Shown one piece after another: positions 52,489 to 60,333 of a DNA stretch of 64,000 nt. The DNA is from Candidatus Nezhaarchaeota archaeon. Lineage in GTDB: Archaea > Thermoproteota > Methanomethylicia > Nezhaarchaeales > WYZ-LMO8. Within the stretch, counting starts at the first letter, position 1. Each line of letters begins with the position of its first letter. Below the pieces are notes generated by a model. It was not told where the DNA came from. It made no database searches and was given only the letters and a program-made list of their open reading frames with translations. The position numbers were made by a program, and so were the translations under genes. The stretch covers positions 108,575-172,574 of the forward strand of contig JANXDO010000001.1 of assembly GCA_025059375.1 (NCBI GenBank). The letters run 5' to 3'.

Positions 52489-53256
52489 CTAAGCGGGTGG
52501 TAGTAAGGCTTCGCCAGGCCTTATCGACTTGAGTAAGTTGATAAGCTCCTGCTGTGTTTGAACCTTCAATAGGGCTAGTGGCACATCCTCATTCTTGGCG
52601 ATGATAATGGCAAGCTTATCAACCGTTTTAGCACCGTGAAGCGCTATGAGTCCAGGCTTTAAGCTGCCAAGTCCCGCTTGCATGGCCTTTAATGCAACCA
52701 AGGGAGACCTCCCAGTACTCACCTTAACGAATATAGCAGCTCTTTGAGAAGTTGAACCATAAAGCTTTGGATAATCTGATGATGGGACGTCAAGAATCAA
52801 TTTTATGCTATCCACAACAGTATAACCAAGCAGGGGCTTAAATTCGGCTCCCTCACCCACAACAAGCTCAGCCTTTATCCTCTTACAGAACTCTCCAATA
52901 CTTATGGGCTCCACAAAATCCCTCATATCGATTATAGCCTCACGTAAAGCCTCAGAACCAGCATATAACCTTCTTAGGGGCTCAGTTACTCTCCCTCCTC
53001 TTTCATTATCTATCTTGACTAGTGCTGATACAACCTTCTTTATGAACCCTGTACCGGGAGATTTTCTCCTCCCACTCTCATAGTCTGATATGACTGATGG
53101 CGAAACTCCTAAGTAGTGGGCCAGCTCAGTTGTTGATATCATAAATCGTTGGCGCCAGCTCCTAAGAGCCTGACCAACATTATCAGCAAACACTATTTCG
53201 CCCGCTATCCTAAGTGCTAATTCTCTCTGAGTAGGTGTCAGCTTTATCTCAGTCAT
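52489..53256 (-). CDS. XRE-type HTH transcription regulator (COG1709-like)
   Basis: The 255-residue protein has an N-terminal XRE helix-turn-helix (LRSWRQRFMISTTELAHYLGVSPSVISDYESGRR in pieces, about 32-65) and a C-terminal domain of about 180 residues seen in archaeal COG1709 proteins, taken to sense a small molecule. Targets unknown. Divergent from the Trm9-like gene with an intergenic gap of 65 bases. Confidence 0.85.
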   Translation of the reverse strand: MTEIKLTPTQRELALRIAGEIVFADNVGQALRSWRQRFMISTTELAHYLGVSPSVISDYESGRRKSPGTGFIKKVVSALVKIDNERGGRVTEPLRRLYAGSEALREAIIDMRDFVEPISIGEFCKRIKAELVVGEGAEFKPLLGYTVVDSIKLILDVPSSDYPKLYGSTSQRAAIFVKVSTGRSPLVALKAMQAGLGSLKPGLIALHGAKTVDKLAIIIAKNEDVPLALLKVQTQQELINLLKSIRPGEALLPPA

Positions 53257-53287
53257 TGCTGAACACTATTTTTCATTACACAATACG

Positions 53288-53297
53288 CTTTAATTTC
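53288..53297 (+). promoter_or_regulatory. TATA-like box for the Trm9-like gene
   Basis: CTTTAATTTC lies about 29 bases upstream of ATG 53322; the start has no ribosome binding site, so the mRNA is probably leaderless. Confidence 0.45.
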
Positions 53298-53321
53298 TTC
53301 TCTTCGAAAAATTAGAATCAA

Positions 53322-54041
53322 ATGAGAAGGACCAAGGAGAGGGCTAGAATCGAAGTATATAAGGTAGCTAAGACCTATGAGGCCATAGCATCAGCATTCT
53401 CTGAGACGAGAAGATTCCCTTGGAAAGTGATGTTGGACCACATCGGGGACGTCTCGGGAAAACTAGTCTTAGATGTTGGGTGTGGGAGTGGAAGGCATCT
53501 GATCGAATTAGCCAAGACGGCCTCGCTTGCCGTGGGCATAGATATATCTCAGTCCCTCGTAAAGTTAGCCAAGTTGCAGGTGGTGCGACTAAAATTAGCC
53601 GATAAAGTGATGCTTGTTGTGGGCGACATGCTGTTCATGCCATTTAGAGCTTCCTCCTTCGACGTCATTCTGTGCATAGCGACCATACATCACGTACCAA
53701 CTCATGAATTGAGGCGTAGAGCAGTAAGTGAAATGCTGAGCACTATGAAAGCTGGCGGTTTAATATTGGTATCGGCTTGGTATAGATGGCAGAAGAGATT
53801 AATCTTTAGACTGCTAAAGGGTGCCCTCATGAAGATGATGGGGATGGTATTCGAGTTAGGGGATACATACATTCCGTGGAGAACTAGGGAGGGAATACAC
53901 ATGAGGTTCTATCATCTCTTCACTGTAAGGGAGATGCGACGATTACTAGATACTGAGCACTTAAAAATTGAGAATCTAAGAGTGCTTAAGATAGGGAGGA
54001 GGGGTTGGAAAAACGTAGTTGCCCTAGCTACTAAGCGCTAA
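53322..54041 (+). CDS. Trm9-like tRNA wobble uridine methyltransferase
   Basis: The 239-residue class I methyltransferase has YEAIASAFSETRRFPW, motif I VLDVGCGSGRHLIEL, DVILCIATIHHV and SAWYRWQ, then YIPWRTREGIHMRFYHLFTVREMRRLL in pieces. The R-Y/F-Y-H-L-F segment is typical of Trm9/ALKBH8-type enzymes that methylate 5-carboxymethyl-uridine at the wobble position with Trm112 as partner. A Trm112-like gene is at 30103. Leaderless start. Confidence 0.8.
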   Translation: MRRTKERARIEVYKVAKTYEAIASAFSETRRFPWKVMLDHIGDVSGKLVLDVGCGSGRHLIELAKTASLAVGIDISQSLVKLAKLQVVRLKLADKVMLVVGDMLFMPFRASSFDVILCIATIHHVPTHELRRRAVSEMLSTMKAGGLILVSAWYRWQKRLIFRLLKGALMKMMGMVFELGDTYIPWRTREGIHMRFYHLFTVREMRRLLDTEHLKIENLRVLKIGRRGWKNVVALATKR

Positions 54042-54082
54042 GCTAATAGTTAGTTTTATCGAACTATCACTGTGGAGTAAAT

Positions 54083-54730
54083 ATGTCTATAACTGTGGTA
54101 TGGCATGGGCATGCATGCTTTGAAATCAAAGATAGCTTAGTTATCGTAACAGATCCCCATGACGGCCACTCAATAGGCTTAAAGCCGCCATCAGCTAAAG
54201 CTGACTTAGTCCTAATATCACATAGGCATTTCGACCATGCAGATGGCTTAAAGTATGTTAAGAGAGACGGAGCTACTGTGATAGACAAGCCAGGTACTTA
54301 CGAAGTCAAGGGGGTTAAGATCATAGGCATTGCAACATACCACGACGAATCCCGAGGAGCTAAGCGAGGATCAAACACCGCCTACACCTTCGAACTAAAT
54401 GGCATAAGATTCACTCATTTAGGCGATCTTGGCCACGTAATATCAAGGGACCAAGCAAACGTCTTAAAGCCAGTCGACATACTCATGATACCTGTAGGTG
54501 GAGTGTTCACCATAGATGCAAAACAAGCTGATGAAGTCGTTAGATTACTGTCCCCTAAACTCGTCATACCCATGCACTATAAGATTCCAGGACTCAATTT
54601 ACCCATAGCCGGGATTGACGAGTTCATATCTGGAAAGAGCAATGTCGAAAGGTTGCGGTCGAACATCTATACGATTACTAGAGAGGCTATCCCCAAAGAG
54701 TTGAAGATAATAGTACTCTCTCCTCCTTAA
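54083..54730 (+). CDS. UPF0173 metal-dependent hydrolase (MBL fold)
   Basis: The 215-residue protein matches UPF0173: WHGHACFEIKD at the N-terminus, SHRHFDHADG (HxHxDH), HLGDLGH and MIPVGGVFTIDA, with a final IPMHYK. Metallo-hydrolase activity is likely; the substrate is unknown. A T-run follows the stop. Confidence 0.9.
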   Translation: MSITVVWHGHACFEIKDSLVIVTDPHDGHSIGLKPPSAKADLVLISHRHFDHADGLKYVKRDGATVIDKPGTYEVKGVKIIGIATYHDESRGAKRGSNTAYTFELNGIRFTHLGDLGHVISRDQANVLKPVDILMIPVGGVFTIDAKQADEVVRLLSPKLVIPMHYKIPGLNLPIAGIDEFISGKSNVERLRSNIYTITREAIPKELKIIVLSPP

Positions 54731-54735
54731 TTTTT
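54731..54735 (+). terminator. T-run after the UPF0173 gene
   Basis: TTTTT directly after the TAA, in a pyrimidine-rich stretch; fits archaeal T-rich intrinsic termination before the mtr operon. Confidence 0.4.
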
Positions 54736-54770
54736 CTCCTAGGTTCCTGATGTTTCTGCTGTACGACAAA

Positions 54771-54780
54771 GCTTAAATAA
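54771..54780 (+). promoter_or_regulatory. Promoter (TATA box) of the mtr operon
   Basis: GCTTAAATAA lies 63-72 bases before the mtrE ATG, giving a leader of about 40 bases that ends in GGGAGAGGAG. It is likely the main promoter for mtrEDCBAFG. Confidence 0.55.
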
Positions 54781-54842
54781 CTTCACTTCCACAAGATAAC
54801 GGCTTGGTTTAAGATGCTGTGAAATCGGGAGAGGAGTAATCA

Positions 54843-55775
54843 ATGTTTGAGCCATCATTAATACTACTGCTCCTATTAGGAATTTTTGCTCTTGTAGTTT
54901 TGCTAATAACAATAGGCGAGTGGTTTGAAGACATAGAATCAGATATGGGCTCACAAAGTAACCCCAACTCACAAGTACAATTAGCTCCTCAAGTCGGCGT
55001 TTTTCATAGACTATTCAATAAAGCGATAGCAGGCGAACCTGTGACGCACGGCACAACCGGCGTTATAAGCTCCACGCTGTTCACGGTATTCTGGTGGGGC
55101 CTTAAATGGCATCCAGCTCTCGCTATAGCTGTTGCTGCCGGTATAACAATACTCTTCCACATGACGCTGTCGACGACAGCTCATGTGGGTAGGATAGCTA
55201 GTGCTAATGTATTCGGTCAACCTCTCTACTACGACGTCGTATTAACTCAACTACCGTTAATAGCAAGCCACGCCTTCATAGTGGCTTCAACTATAACCGC
55301 AGTGTCATATCTATTTCACAATCTATTCTTCGCTGTCATAGACTCCGTAATGCTCGGGCAATACCTCGGCTACCCGATAGCAATACCACTATTGGGTCTA
55401 GTCTTCGGGATAATTGCTGGAGCTATTGGAAGCTCGACAGGTGATGTACACTATGGTGCTGAGAGAGAGTTTCAACACGCACCCTATGGAGAGGGTGTGC
55501 CAATGGGTCTCCACGGTCACATTACCGTAAAAGCTGAGGTAGGCTACAGAATGAGCATGGACATCGCATACTTCTGCGCTAAGTACGGTGGTCCACTTAC
55601 AGGATTAACTTACGGCATGATAATATTGCTAGATAACCTTCGACTATTCGCTGGAAACATCATGAACAATGTTATAGTAAACGTCGTAATAGGCGTCGCA
55701 GTAGTGACGACACTCATACTGCTCAATAGGTACCTCGAGAAGTGGGCTAGGCAAAAGTTTGGGCACTACGGCTGA
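54843..55775 (+). CDS. mtrE: Methyl-H4MPT:coenzyme M methyltransferase subunit E
   Basis: The 310-residue membrane protein matches MtrE: NPNSQVQLAPQVGVFHRLFNKAIAGEPV in pieces, several hydrophobic helices, and STGDVHYGAEREFQ. MtrC, D and E form the sodium-translocating membrane part of the Mtr complex. First gene of mtrEDCBAFG; its stop TGA is part of the ribosome site of mtrD (TGAGGTGATG). Confidence 0.97.
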   Translation: MFEPSLILLLLLGIFALVVLLITIGEWFEDIESDMGSQSNPNSQVQLAPQVGVFHRLFNKAIAGEPVTHGTTGVISSTLFTVFWWGLKWHPALAIAVAAGITILFHMTLSTTAHVGRIASANVFGQPLYYDVVLTQLPLIASHAFIVASTITAVSYLFHNLFFAVIDSVMLGQYLGYPIAIPLLGLVFGIIAGAIGSSTGDVHYGAEREFQHAPYGEGVPMGLHGHITVKAEVGYRMSMDIAYFCAKYGGPLTGLTYGMIILLDNLRLFAGNIMNNVIVNVVIGVAVVTTLILLNRYLEKWARQKFGHYG

Positions 55776-55786
55776 GGTGATGTAAG

Positions 55787-56593
55787 ATGATAGGCTTAGA
55801 CGTCATGATAACCATGCTGATTATGATAGCATTAGGTGGAGTACTAATATGTACAGGGGTCTTCTTCATGCCTGTTGGTGGAGCACCAGCCGCAATGAGT
55901 ACAGCAACTGGAATAGCAACAGGATGTGAAATGATGGCTGCTGGGGCTGGTATAACCGGTCTCTTAATGGCAGCTGCGCTTTATGGACAGCCATCCTACA
56001 TAGTCATACTTAATGCGGGTATAAGCTCAGCGATCATGATGTGCATAACCATGTTCGTAGCGAATTTAATCGTAGTTCTCGGAAAAGGAGTGCCACCAGC
56101 TTTAGCAACTGTCGATAAGGACCCGGTGACTAAGGAGAACGTTAAGCCCTTTGTCACGCCCGGAACAGTTGGTCACGGGGTTCCAACAGCTAGCTTCATC
56201 AGCGGCCTCATAGGCGCCTTTCTGGGGGGCGTGGGCGGAGTCATGACCTTCATACCAATACTAAGGACAATGTTACATGAAAGCATAACTCCACAGCAAG
56301 CAATAAGCATCAGCGTGCTATTTGGAGAATTCACGTTAAATGTTGGTTATCAACACATACCACTATTCGTCCTTTCAAGTGTATGTGCACTTTCAATGTA
56401 CTTCATAAATGCTAACATTGCCGCATATAGCATTAGAGGGGTCATAGAGGGGTGGTGGGATCCAAAGTTCAAGAGATTGCCTAAAACAGCACTAGCATGT
56501 TTCGTGGCCTCGCTGCTATTCGGCATGCTCGTACTTCTACTGTTAAGTAGTGAAGCATTTGCTTATGCATTGAGGATGATGGGAGGTGGATGA
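55787..56593 (+). CDS. mtrD: Methyltransferase Mtr subunit D
   Basis: The 268-residue protein is strongly hydrophobic with about six membrane helices; GGAPAAMSTATGIATGCEMMAAGAGITG and TPGTVGHGVPTASFISG in pieces are MtrD traits. With MtrC and MtrE it should form the Na+ path. Start ATG with GAGGTG 7 bases upstream; overlaps mtrC by 4 bases. Confidence 0.96.
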   Translation: MIGLDVMITMLIMIALGGVLICTGVFFMPVGGAPAAMSTATGIATGCEMMAAGAGITGLLMAAALYGQPSYIVILNAGISSAIMMCITMFVANLIVVLGKGVPPALATVDKDPVTKENVKPFVTPGTVGHGVPTASFISGLIGAFLGGVGGVMTFIPILRTMLHESITPQQAISISVLFGEFTLNVGYQHIPLFVLSSVCALSMYFINANIAAYSIRGVIEGWWDPKFKRLPKTALACFVASLLFGMLVLLLLSSEAFAYALRMMGGG

Positions 56594-57435
56594 TGTTGAG
56601 TGAAGTGAAGAAAGTCACAATAGAGCCCAATAAGCTTATGGTCATGGGCTTAACGTGTGGTTTGATAGGAGCGTACACAGGGGTCATCGGGAATGAGGTT
56701 GCTGGCTTAATAGCAGGCATACTAGCACTACCAGCCATAATTTGGGGTGCAGATGCTGTAAGGAGAATAGCAAGTTATGGCTTGGGTACAGGGGTCCCAT
56801 CAATTGGCAACTTGTCATCGAGCATGGGGCTATTAGCTGCACTAGTTGGCCTAGCATATCAACCGATACTCGGAGCAGTCTTAGCAGCAATAGCTGGAGC
56901 TATCTATGGCACCTTCGTAGCCAAGTTCAAGATACTCGAAGTACCAAGATTACCAAGATACACGACAGAATTGGCTCTGGCAGCCTGTCTCGCCATAACC
57001 TGTCTAACGTGCTGCGTCATGGGGTACTACAATCCAATACCTAGATCAGGCTTTATTGCCCCTACAGGTAATTTCAAGAACCTGTTTGAGGCTCTATTCA
57101 TGACGGGCTTTGTTGCCACAATATTTTGGATTACGAGCGTAGCAATGTTACATCCATTCAACGCGGGACTTGGAGTCGGTGAGAGGCAAGGCAGAACCCT
57201 GAAGATAGCTGTAGTCACAGGAGGCATAGCACTAACGTTAGCTGGGGTGGCTAGAACAGGCTACCTAATAATATTTAACGTGACTGCATCCACATATGCC
57301 TACACGCTCGCCCTCGCTACCATAGCTGTGGGCATTGCAATTTGGGTTGGAGGGATCATAGTGTTTCTAAAAACTGCTATAAGAGAGGCTGCTAGTGCAT
57401 TATGGACTGGTTTACCTCCAAAAGCTAAGAAGTGA
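56590..57435 (+). CDS. mtrC: Methyltransferase Mtr subunit C
   Basis: The 281-residue membrane protein has the MtrC-like GIIGA/GNE region (LTCGLIGAYTGVIGNEVAG), LGTGVPSIGNLSS, and a C-terminal hydrophobic series. Start codons ATG 56590, ATG 56593 or TTG 56596 all fit after GGAGGTG. Stop TGA opens the mtrB ribosome site (TGAGGTGATG). Confidence 0.94.
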   Translation: MMLSEVKKVTIEPNKLMVMGLTCGLIGAYTGVIGNEVAGLIAGILALPAIIWGADAVRRIASYGLGTGVPSIGNLSSSMGLLAALVGLAYQPILGAVLAAIAGAIYGTFVAKFKILEVPRLPRYTTELALAACLAITCLTCCVMGYYNPIPRSGFIAPTGNFKNLFEALFMTGFVATIFWITSVAMLHPFNAGLGVGERQGRTLKIAVVTGGIALTLAGVARTGYLIIFNVTASTYAYTLALATIAVGIAIWVGGIIVFLKTAIREAASALWTGLPPKAKK

Positions 57436-57445
57436 GGTGATGCAT

Positions 57446-57805
57446 TTGTCGACAATAATAATATCACCAGATCTTGACGTAATACTGGATGCTGAAAACA
57501 AGATTGTGGGCGAGGCTAGGACAGATGTTGCCATACTCGACTTGTCACCAATTGAGAGGAAAATTGTTGAGCTAGAACTATTAGCCGATGAACTTGTCAA
57601 CTCATTAAACCCAAAGACGCAGCCACTAATATCAAGCAGACCAAGAAGAGAGGGCCTTTACTTAAAGGCCGGCTTCCTCTCCAACATGGTCATTGGCTTT
57701 TTGATAGGGCTACTAGCCTTCGGCATGGGCTTAATAGCCTACATAGCCTTGACCGAACCTACATTAATATCTAAACTTGTAAGCGTGTTTAGACCACCAA
57801 CATGA
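57446..57805 (+). CDS. mtrB: Methyltransferase Mtr subunit B
   Basis: The 119-residue protein has a soluble N-terminal half (STIIISPDLDVILDAENKIVGEAR in pieces) and one C-terminal membrane helix (about 83-107). This is the MtrB layout. TTG start 57446 lies 5 bases after GAGGTG; ATG 57440 abuts it. The stop TGA again forms part of the next ribosome site (TGAGGTGAG). Confidence 0.92.
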   Translation: MSTIIISPDLDVILDAENKIVGEARTDVAILDLSPIERKIVELELLADELVNSLNPKTQPLISSRPRREGLYLKAGFLSNMVIGFLIGLLAFGMGLIAYIALTEPTLISKLVSVFRPPT

Positions 57806-57816
57806 GGTGAGTATTC

Positions 57817-58578
57817 ATGTCAACCCCCAAAAAGGTTGAACCAGCTCCTGGCTGGCCCATAGCCAGTGGAGACTATGTACTTGGGGACCCTAAGGGTTGT
57901 GTTGCAATATGTACATTAGCATCGGAGGGCATATACCCCAATCTAGCGAAGATACCTGGTGTTGCCATAGCAGGACCATGTAAAACAGAGAACATCGGTC
58001 TTGAGAAGATAGTAGTTAACATAATATCTAACCCCAACATTAGGTTCCTGATAGTGTGTGGCATAGAAGTTACGGGGCACGTAACAGGAGCTTGCTTTAA
58101 GGCTCTATATGAAAAGGGAGTTGATCCTGCTACTAAGAAGATCATTAATGCGCCGGGAGCCATACCATACGTAGAGCACTTAACCACTGAATCAATTCAA
58201 CGCTTTCAAAAGCAGGTACAGTTCATAGATATGATAGGTGTAGAAGACGTAGAGAAAATTAAGGCTAAAGTCGAGGAACTAGTCGCTCAAGATCCAGGCG
58301 CCTATCCTGAACCACCATTCATATTAGAACTTGAAAAGAGGGGTGTTGAAGAGGTCGCTGGCCTCAGGCTACCCTTAGCCCCAACAGTTCAACCATTATT
58401 ATCAACAATCTCATCACTTCTAGAAGACATAAAGTACAGAGTCCAGCTAATAGGTAGGGAAAAGAGGTTAACGATTGCTACTGGTGTGACAAGAGCATGG
58501 GGGATAATTGCGGGGGCAGCCCTAGCCATCTCCCTTCTAGGTCTTATAGCCCTTATGATACTCTCAAGGGGTGGTTGA
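57817..58578 (+). CDS. mtrA: Methyltransferase Mtr subunit A (corrinoid-binding)
   Basis: The 253-residue protein has a cytoplasmic domain (about 1-175) carrying GIEVTGHVTG, with His88 as the expected cobalt ligand, and PGWPIASGDYVLGDP at the start. A linker leads to an MtrF-like segment LLEDIKYRVQLIGREKRL and a final membrane helix. The protein carries the methyl group on its cobamide between H4MPT and CoM. Confidence 0.97.
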   Translation: MSTPKKVEPAPGWPIASGDYVLGDPKGCVAICTLASEGIYPNLAKIPGVAIAGPCKTENIGLEKIVVNIISNPNIRFLIVCGIEVTGHVTGACFKALYEKGVDPATKKIINAPGAIPYVEHLTTESIQRFQKQVQFIDMIGVEDVEKIKAKVEELVAQDPGAYPEPPFILELEKRGVEEVAGLRLPLAPTVQPLLSTISSLLEDIKYRVQLIGREKRLTIATGVTRAWGIIAGAALAISLLGLIALMILSRGG

Positions 58579-58579
58579 T

Positions 58580-58780
58580 GTGTCGAGAAGACCTAAGGAG
58601 GTCTACACACCAGAGGTGGCACTTATAGAGGCTAGGATAAACGACATGAAGACTAGGATACAAATGATAGGCGAGAAGACAAGGTTTGCTGCCGGCTTCT
58701 ATGCCGGCTTCGTTAAGGGCTTTATGCTAGGAATCGTAACATCAATCGTTATACTTACAATAATATTCTTGGCTATGTGA
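58580..58780 (+). CDS. mtrF: Methyltransferase Mtr subunit F
   Basis: About 66 residues: an N-terminal helix with NDMKTRIQMIGEKTRFAAGF, homologous to the MtrA tail, then one membrane helix. Start GTG 58580, one base after the mtrA stop; GGGGTGG precedes it. An earlier in-frame GTG at 58571 overlaps mtrA. The stop TGA begins the mtrG ribosome site. Confidence 0.88.
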   Translation: MSRRPKEVYTPEVALIEARINDMKTRIQMIGEKTRFAAGFYAGFVKGFMLGIVTSIVILTIIFLAM

Positions 58781-58790
58781 GGTGGTAGCA

Positions 58791-59018
58791 TTGTCTTCTC
58801 AAGAACAAGATGTTAAGGTGCCAATCGTAATTGCACCACCTGAGATTTCTCAACTGTACTCTAGGCTTGATGCTATAGACGAGAGGATAGAGTTCGTATT
58901 AGGTGAAGTAGCGCAGAAGGAGGGTCTAAGGATAGGGGCTCACATAGGCTTCCTCTACGGCTTCTTAGTGGGGTCAATGGTGATGCTGATACTAAAGTTC
59001 ATCTTAGGAATTCTATGA
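58791..59018 (+). CDS. mtrG: Methyltransferase Mtr subunit G
   Basis: The 75-residue protein has RLDAIDERIEFVLGEVAQKEGLRIGAHIGFLYG in pieces, a close match to the MtrG RLDxIEEKVEFxxGE pattern, and one C-terminal helix. TTG start 58791 lies five bases after TGAGGTGG; GTG 58782 overlaps that site. It is the last gene of the rightward operon; mtrH is separate. Confidence 0.93.
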   Translation: MSSQEQDVKVPIVIAPPEISQLYSRLDAIDERIEFVLGEVAQKEGLRIGAHIGFLYGFLVGSMVMLILKFILGIL

Positions 59019-59054
59019 CTCCATGAAGAGAGCTCCGGAAAGCAAAATTAATCC

Positions 59055-59162
59055 TCAAATTACCTTAACGATCTCGATATTACAATGGTTGACAAATGAC
59101 GCAGCTGCACTTGGATTAGGATAGATATCAAGGAACTCATTGCTGTCGACATCACATGCCAA
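59055..59162 (-). CDS. Possible 35-residue micro-ORF after marker 11
   Basis: The frame from TTG 59162 reads MACDVDSNEFLDIYPN to FVNHCNIEIVKVI and stops with TGA at 59055. It follows the marker 11 stop by 33 bases; AGGAGGA stands about 23 bases before the TTG, too far for a standard site. It looks protein-like but could be chance or a gene remnant. Confidence 0.25.
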   Translation of the reverse strand: MACDVDSNEFLDIYPNPSAAASFVNHCNIEIVKVI

Positions 59163-59195
59163 GGCTTTTCAACTTTCTTATAGGACTTCCTCCTA

Positions 59196-60296
59196 CTAAA
59201 CCATACTTACTGACGGATCAGAACATGCAAGTGCCGCTAAGGCTCCTATGCACCCCCTTAAGCCCGTGATCTCCTTAACCACGACATTCTCCATTTTGTT
59301 CATCTTCTCAAGAACTTCCTGAATCGTGACTTTACTCTTTCTTGCAGAGATAAGCAACTTCTTCACTTCTTCCGGGACAGTTAGACCCCACATCAATGCT
59401 ACTGAGGTGTTTGGAGACTTTGTTTTTGAAGCAACAATATTACAGGCTGTACTTACTACTGCCCCCTTAAGCTCAGGTGGTACTGCAACCTCTATTAGGC
59501 TTGCATAGTTACCTCCAGTCTTTTCATCCAAGTATGGGTATAGTTGAACGACCTTGTGTGCTATGGGTTCAATATCTGGGAATAACCTTCTTAATTCGCT
59601 CATGAGCTCAATAGCCAGAGCCCAAGTAGCCCCATCACCTTCTCTATCCGTATCATCAATTCCTATGGAGAGGTGCTCGTAGACCTTAAGCTTAATCTTA
59701 CTGCAGTATTGATCTCCTTTCTTAAACCACCTCGTATTTAAAACTCCTCGTGCATAACTCATGGACTTTATTATTGAGTAGGCAGCCCCTCCATAAACCT
59801 TAACTGAGAACTCTAGCTCCCCGCCATAAACTTCAAGCCCCGTAACACCTATTGCTGGAAGAGGTGGCTTACCAACTCTAACCTCTCTATGCAAGTTAAG
59901 CATCATTCTAATCCTTAATAAGGGCCCCTCAATAAAGGTGCCAATGGTAGATCCACCACCCCTCAAGTACTCCTTAGCACAATAATTCAGGGCGCCTACA
60001 CTCACACATTCGTGGTAAACCTCAGCTAAGCCAGCTCTTAGATCTACGGTTGCGAATATCCTCTTGCACGGAGAGACTAAGTGCTCAACGTCTTGTTTGC
60101 AAACGTACTTCGCAGGTCTCCTTCCTCTAGCTGGCTCCAGTTCTTCTATTAAACCAGCTCTAAGAAACCTCTTTACCCAGTCACAGAAGGTAGATCGGGG
60201 CATTCCTAGTGTTGAAGCTAGGCTATTAATGGTGAAGTAGCCTTGAACCCTACAAGCCTCTCTTATCGCTTCTAATATATCCCTTCCCCTATCAAT
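59196..60296 (-). CDS. Methanogenesis marker 11 fused to an N-terminal winged helix
   Basis: The core protein has LSIGIDDTDREGDGATWALA, LYPYLDEKTGGNYASL, and ASKTKSPNTSVAL in pieces, matching marker protein 11, a family with a TiaS-like IGIDDTD motif. The first ATG (60203) falls inside a helix-turn-helix: in-frame upstream residues DILEAIREACRVQGYF and TINSLASTLG complete it. No ATG, GTG or TTG exists between this and the TGA at about 60345. ATT 60296, 8 bases after GAGGGG, or ATC 60299, may be the true start. Function unknown. Third gene after mtrH and marker 14. Confidence 0.8.
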   Translation of the reverse strand: MDRGRDILEAIREACRVQGYFTINSLASTLGMPRSTFCDWVKRFLRAGLIEELEPARGRRPAKYVCKQDVEHLVSPCKRIFATVDLRAGLAEVYHECVSVGALNYCAKEYLRGGGSTIGTFIEGPLLRIRMMLNLHREVRVGKPPLPAIGVTGLEVYGGELEFSVKVYGGAAYSIIKSMSYARGVLNTRWFKKGDQYCSKIKLKVYEHLSIGIDDTDREGDGATWALAIELMSELRRLFPDIEPIAHKVVQLYPYLDEKTGGNYASLIEVAVPPELKGAVVSTACNIVASKTKSPNTSVALMWGLTVPEEVKKLLISARKSKVTIQEVLEKMNKMENVVVKEITGLRGCIGALAALACSDPSVSMV

Positions 60297-60333
60297 GATG
60301 CAAGCCCCTCTACCTCTACTGTTAGTTCCCCCT

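Noticed and set aside
56742-57044. A 100-codon plus-strand frame inside mtrC
   Set aside because: mtrC is well supported in its own frame; this is a shadow.
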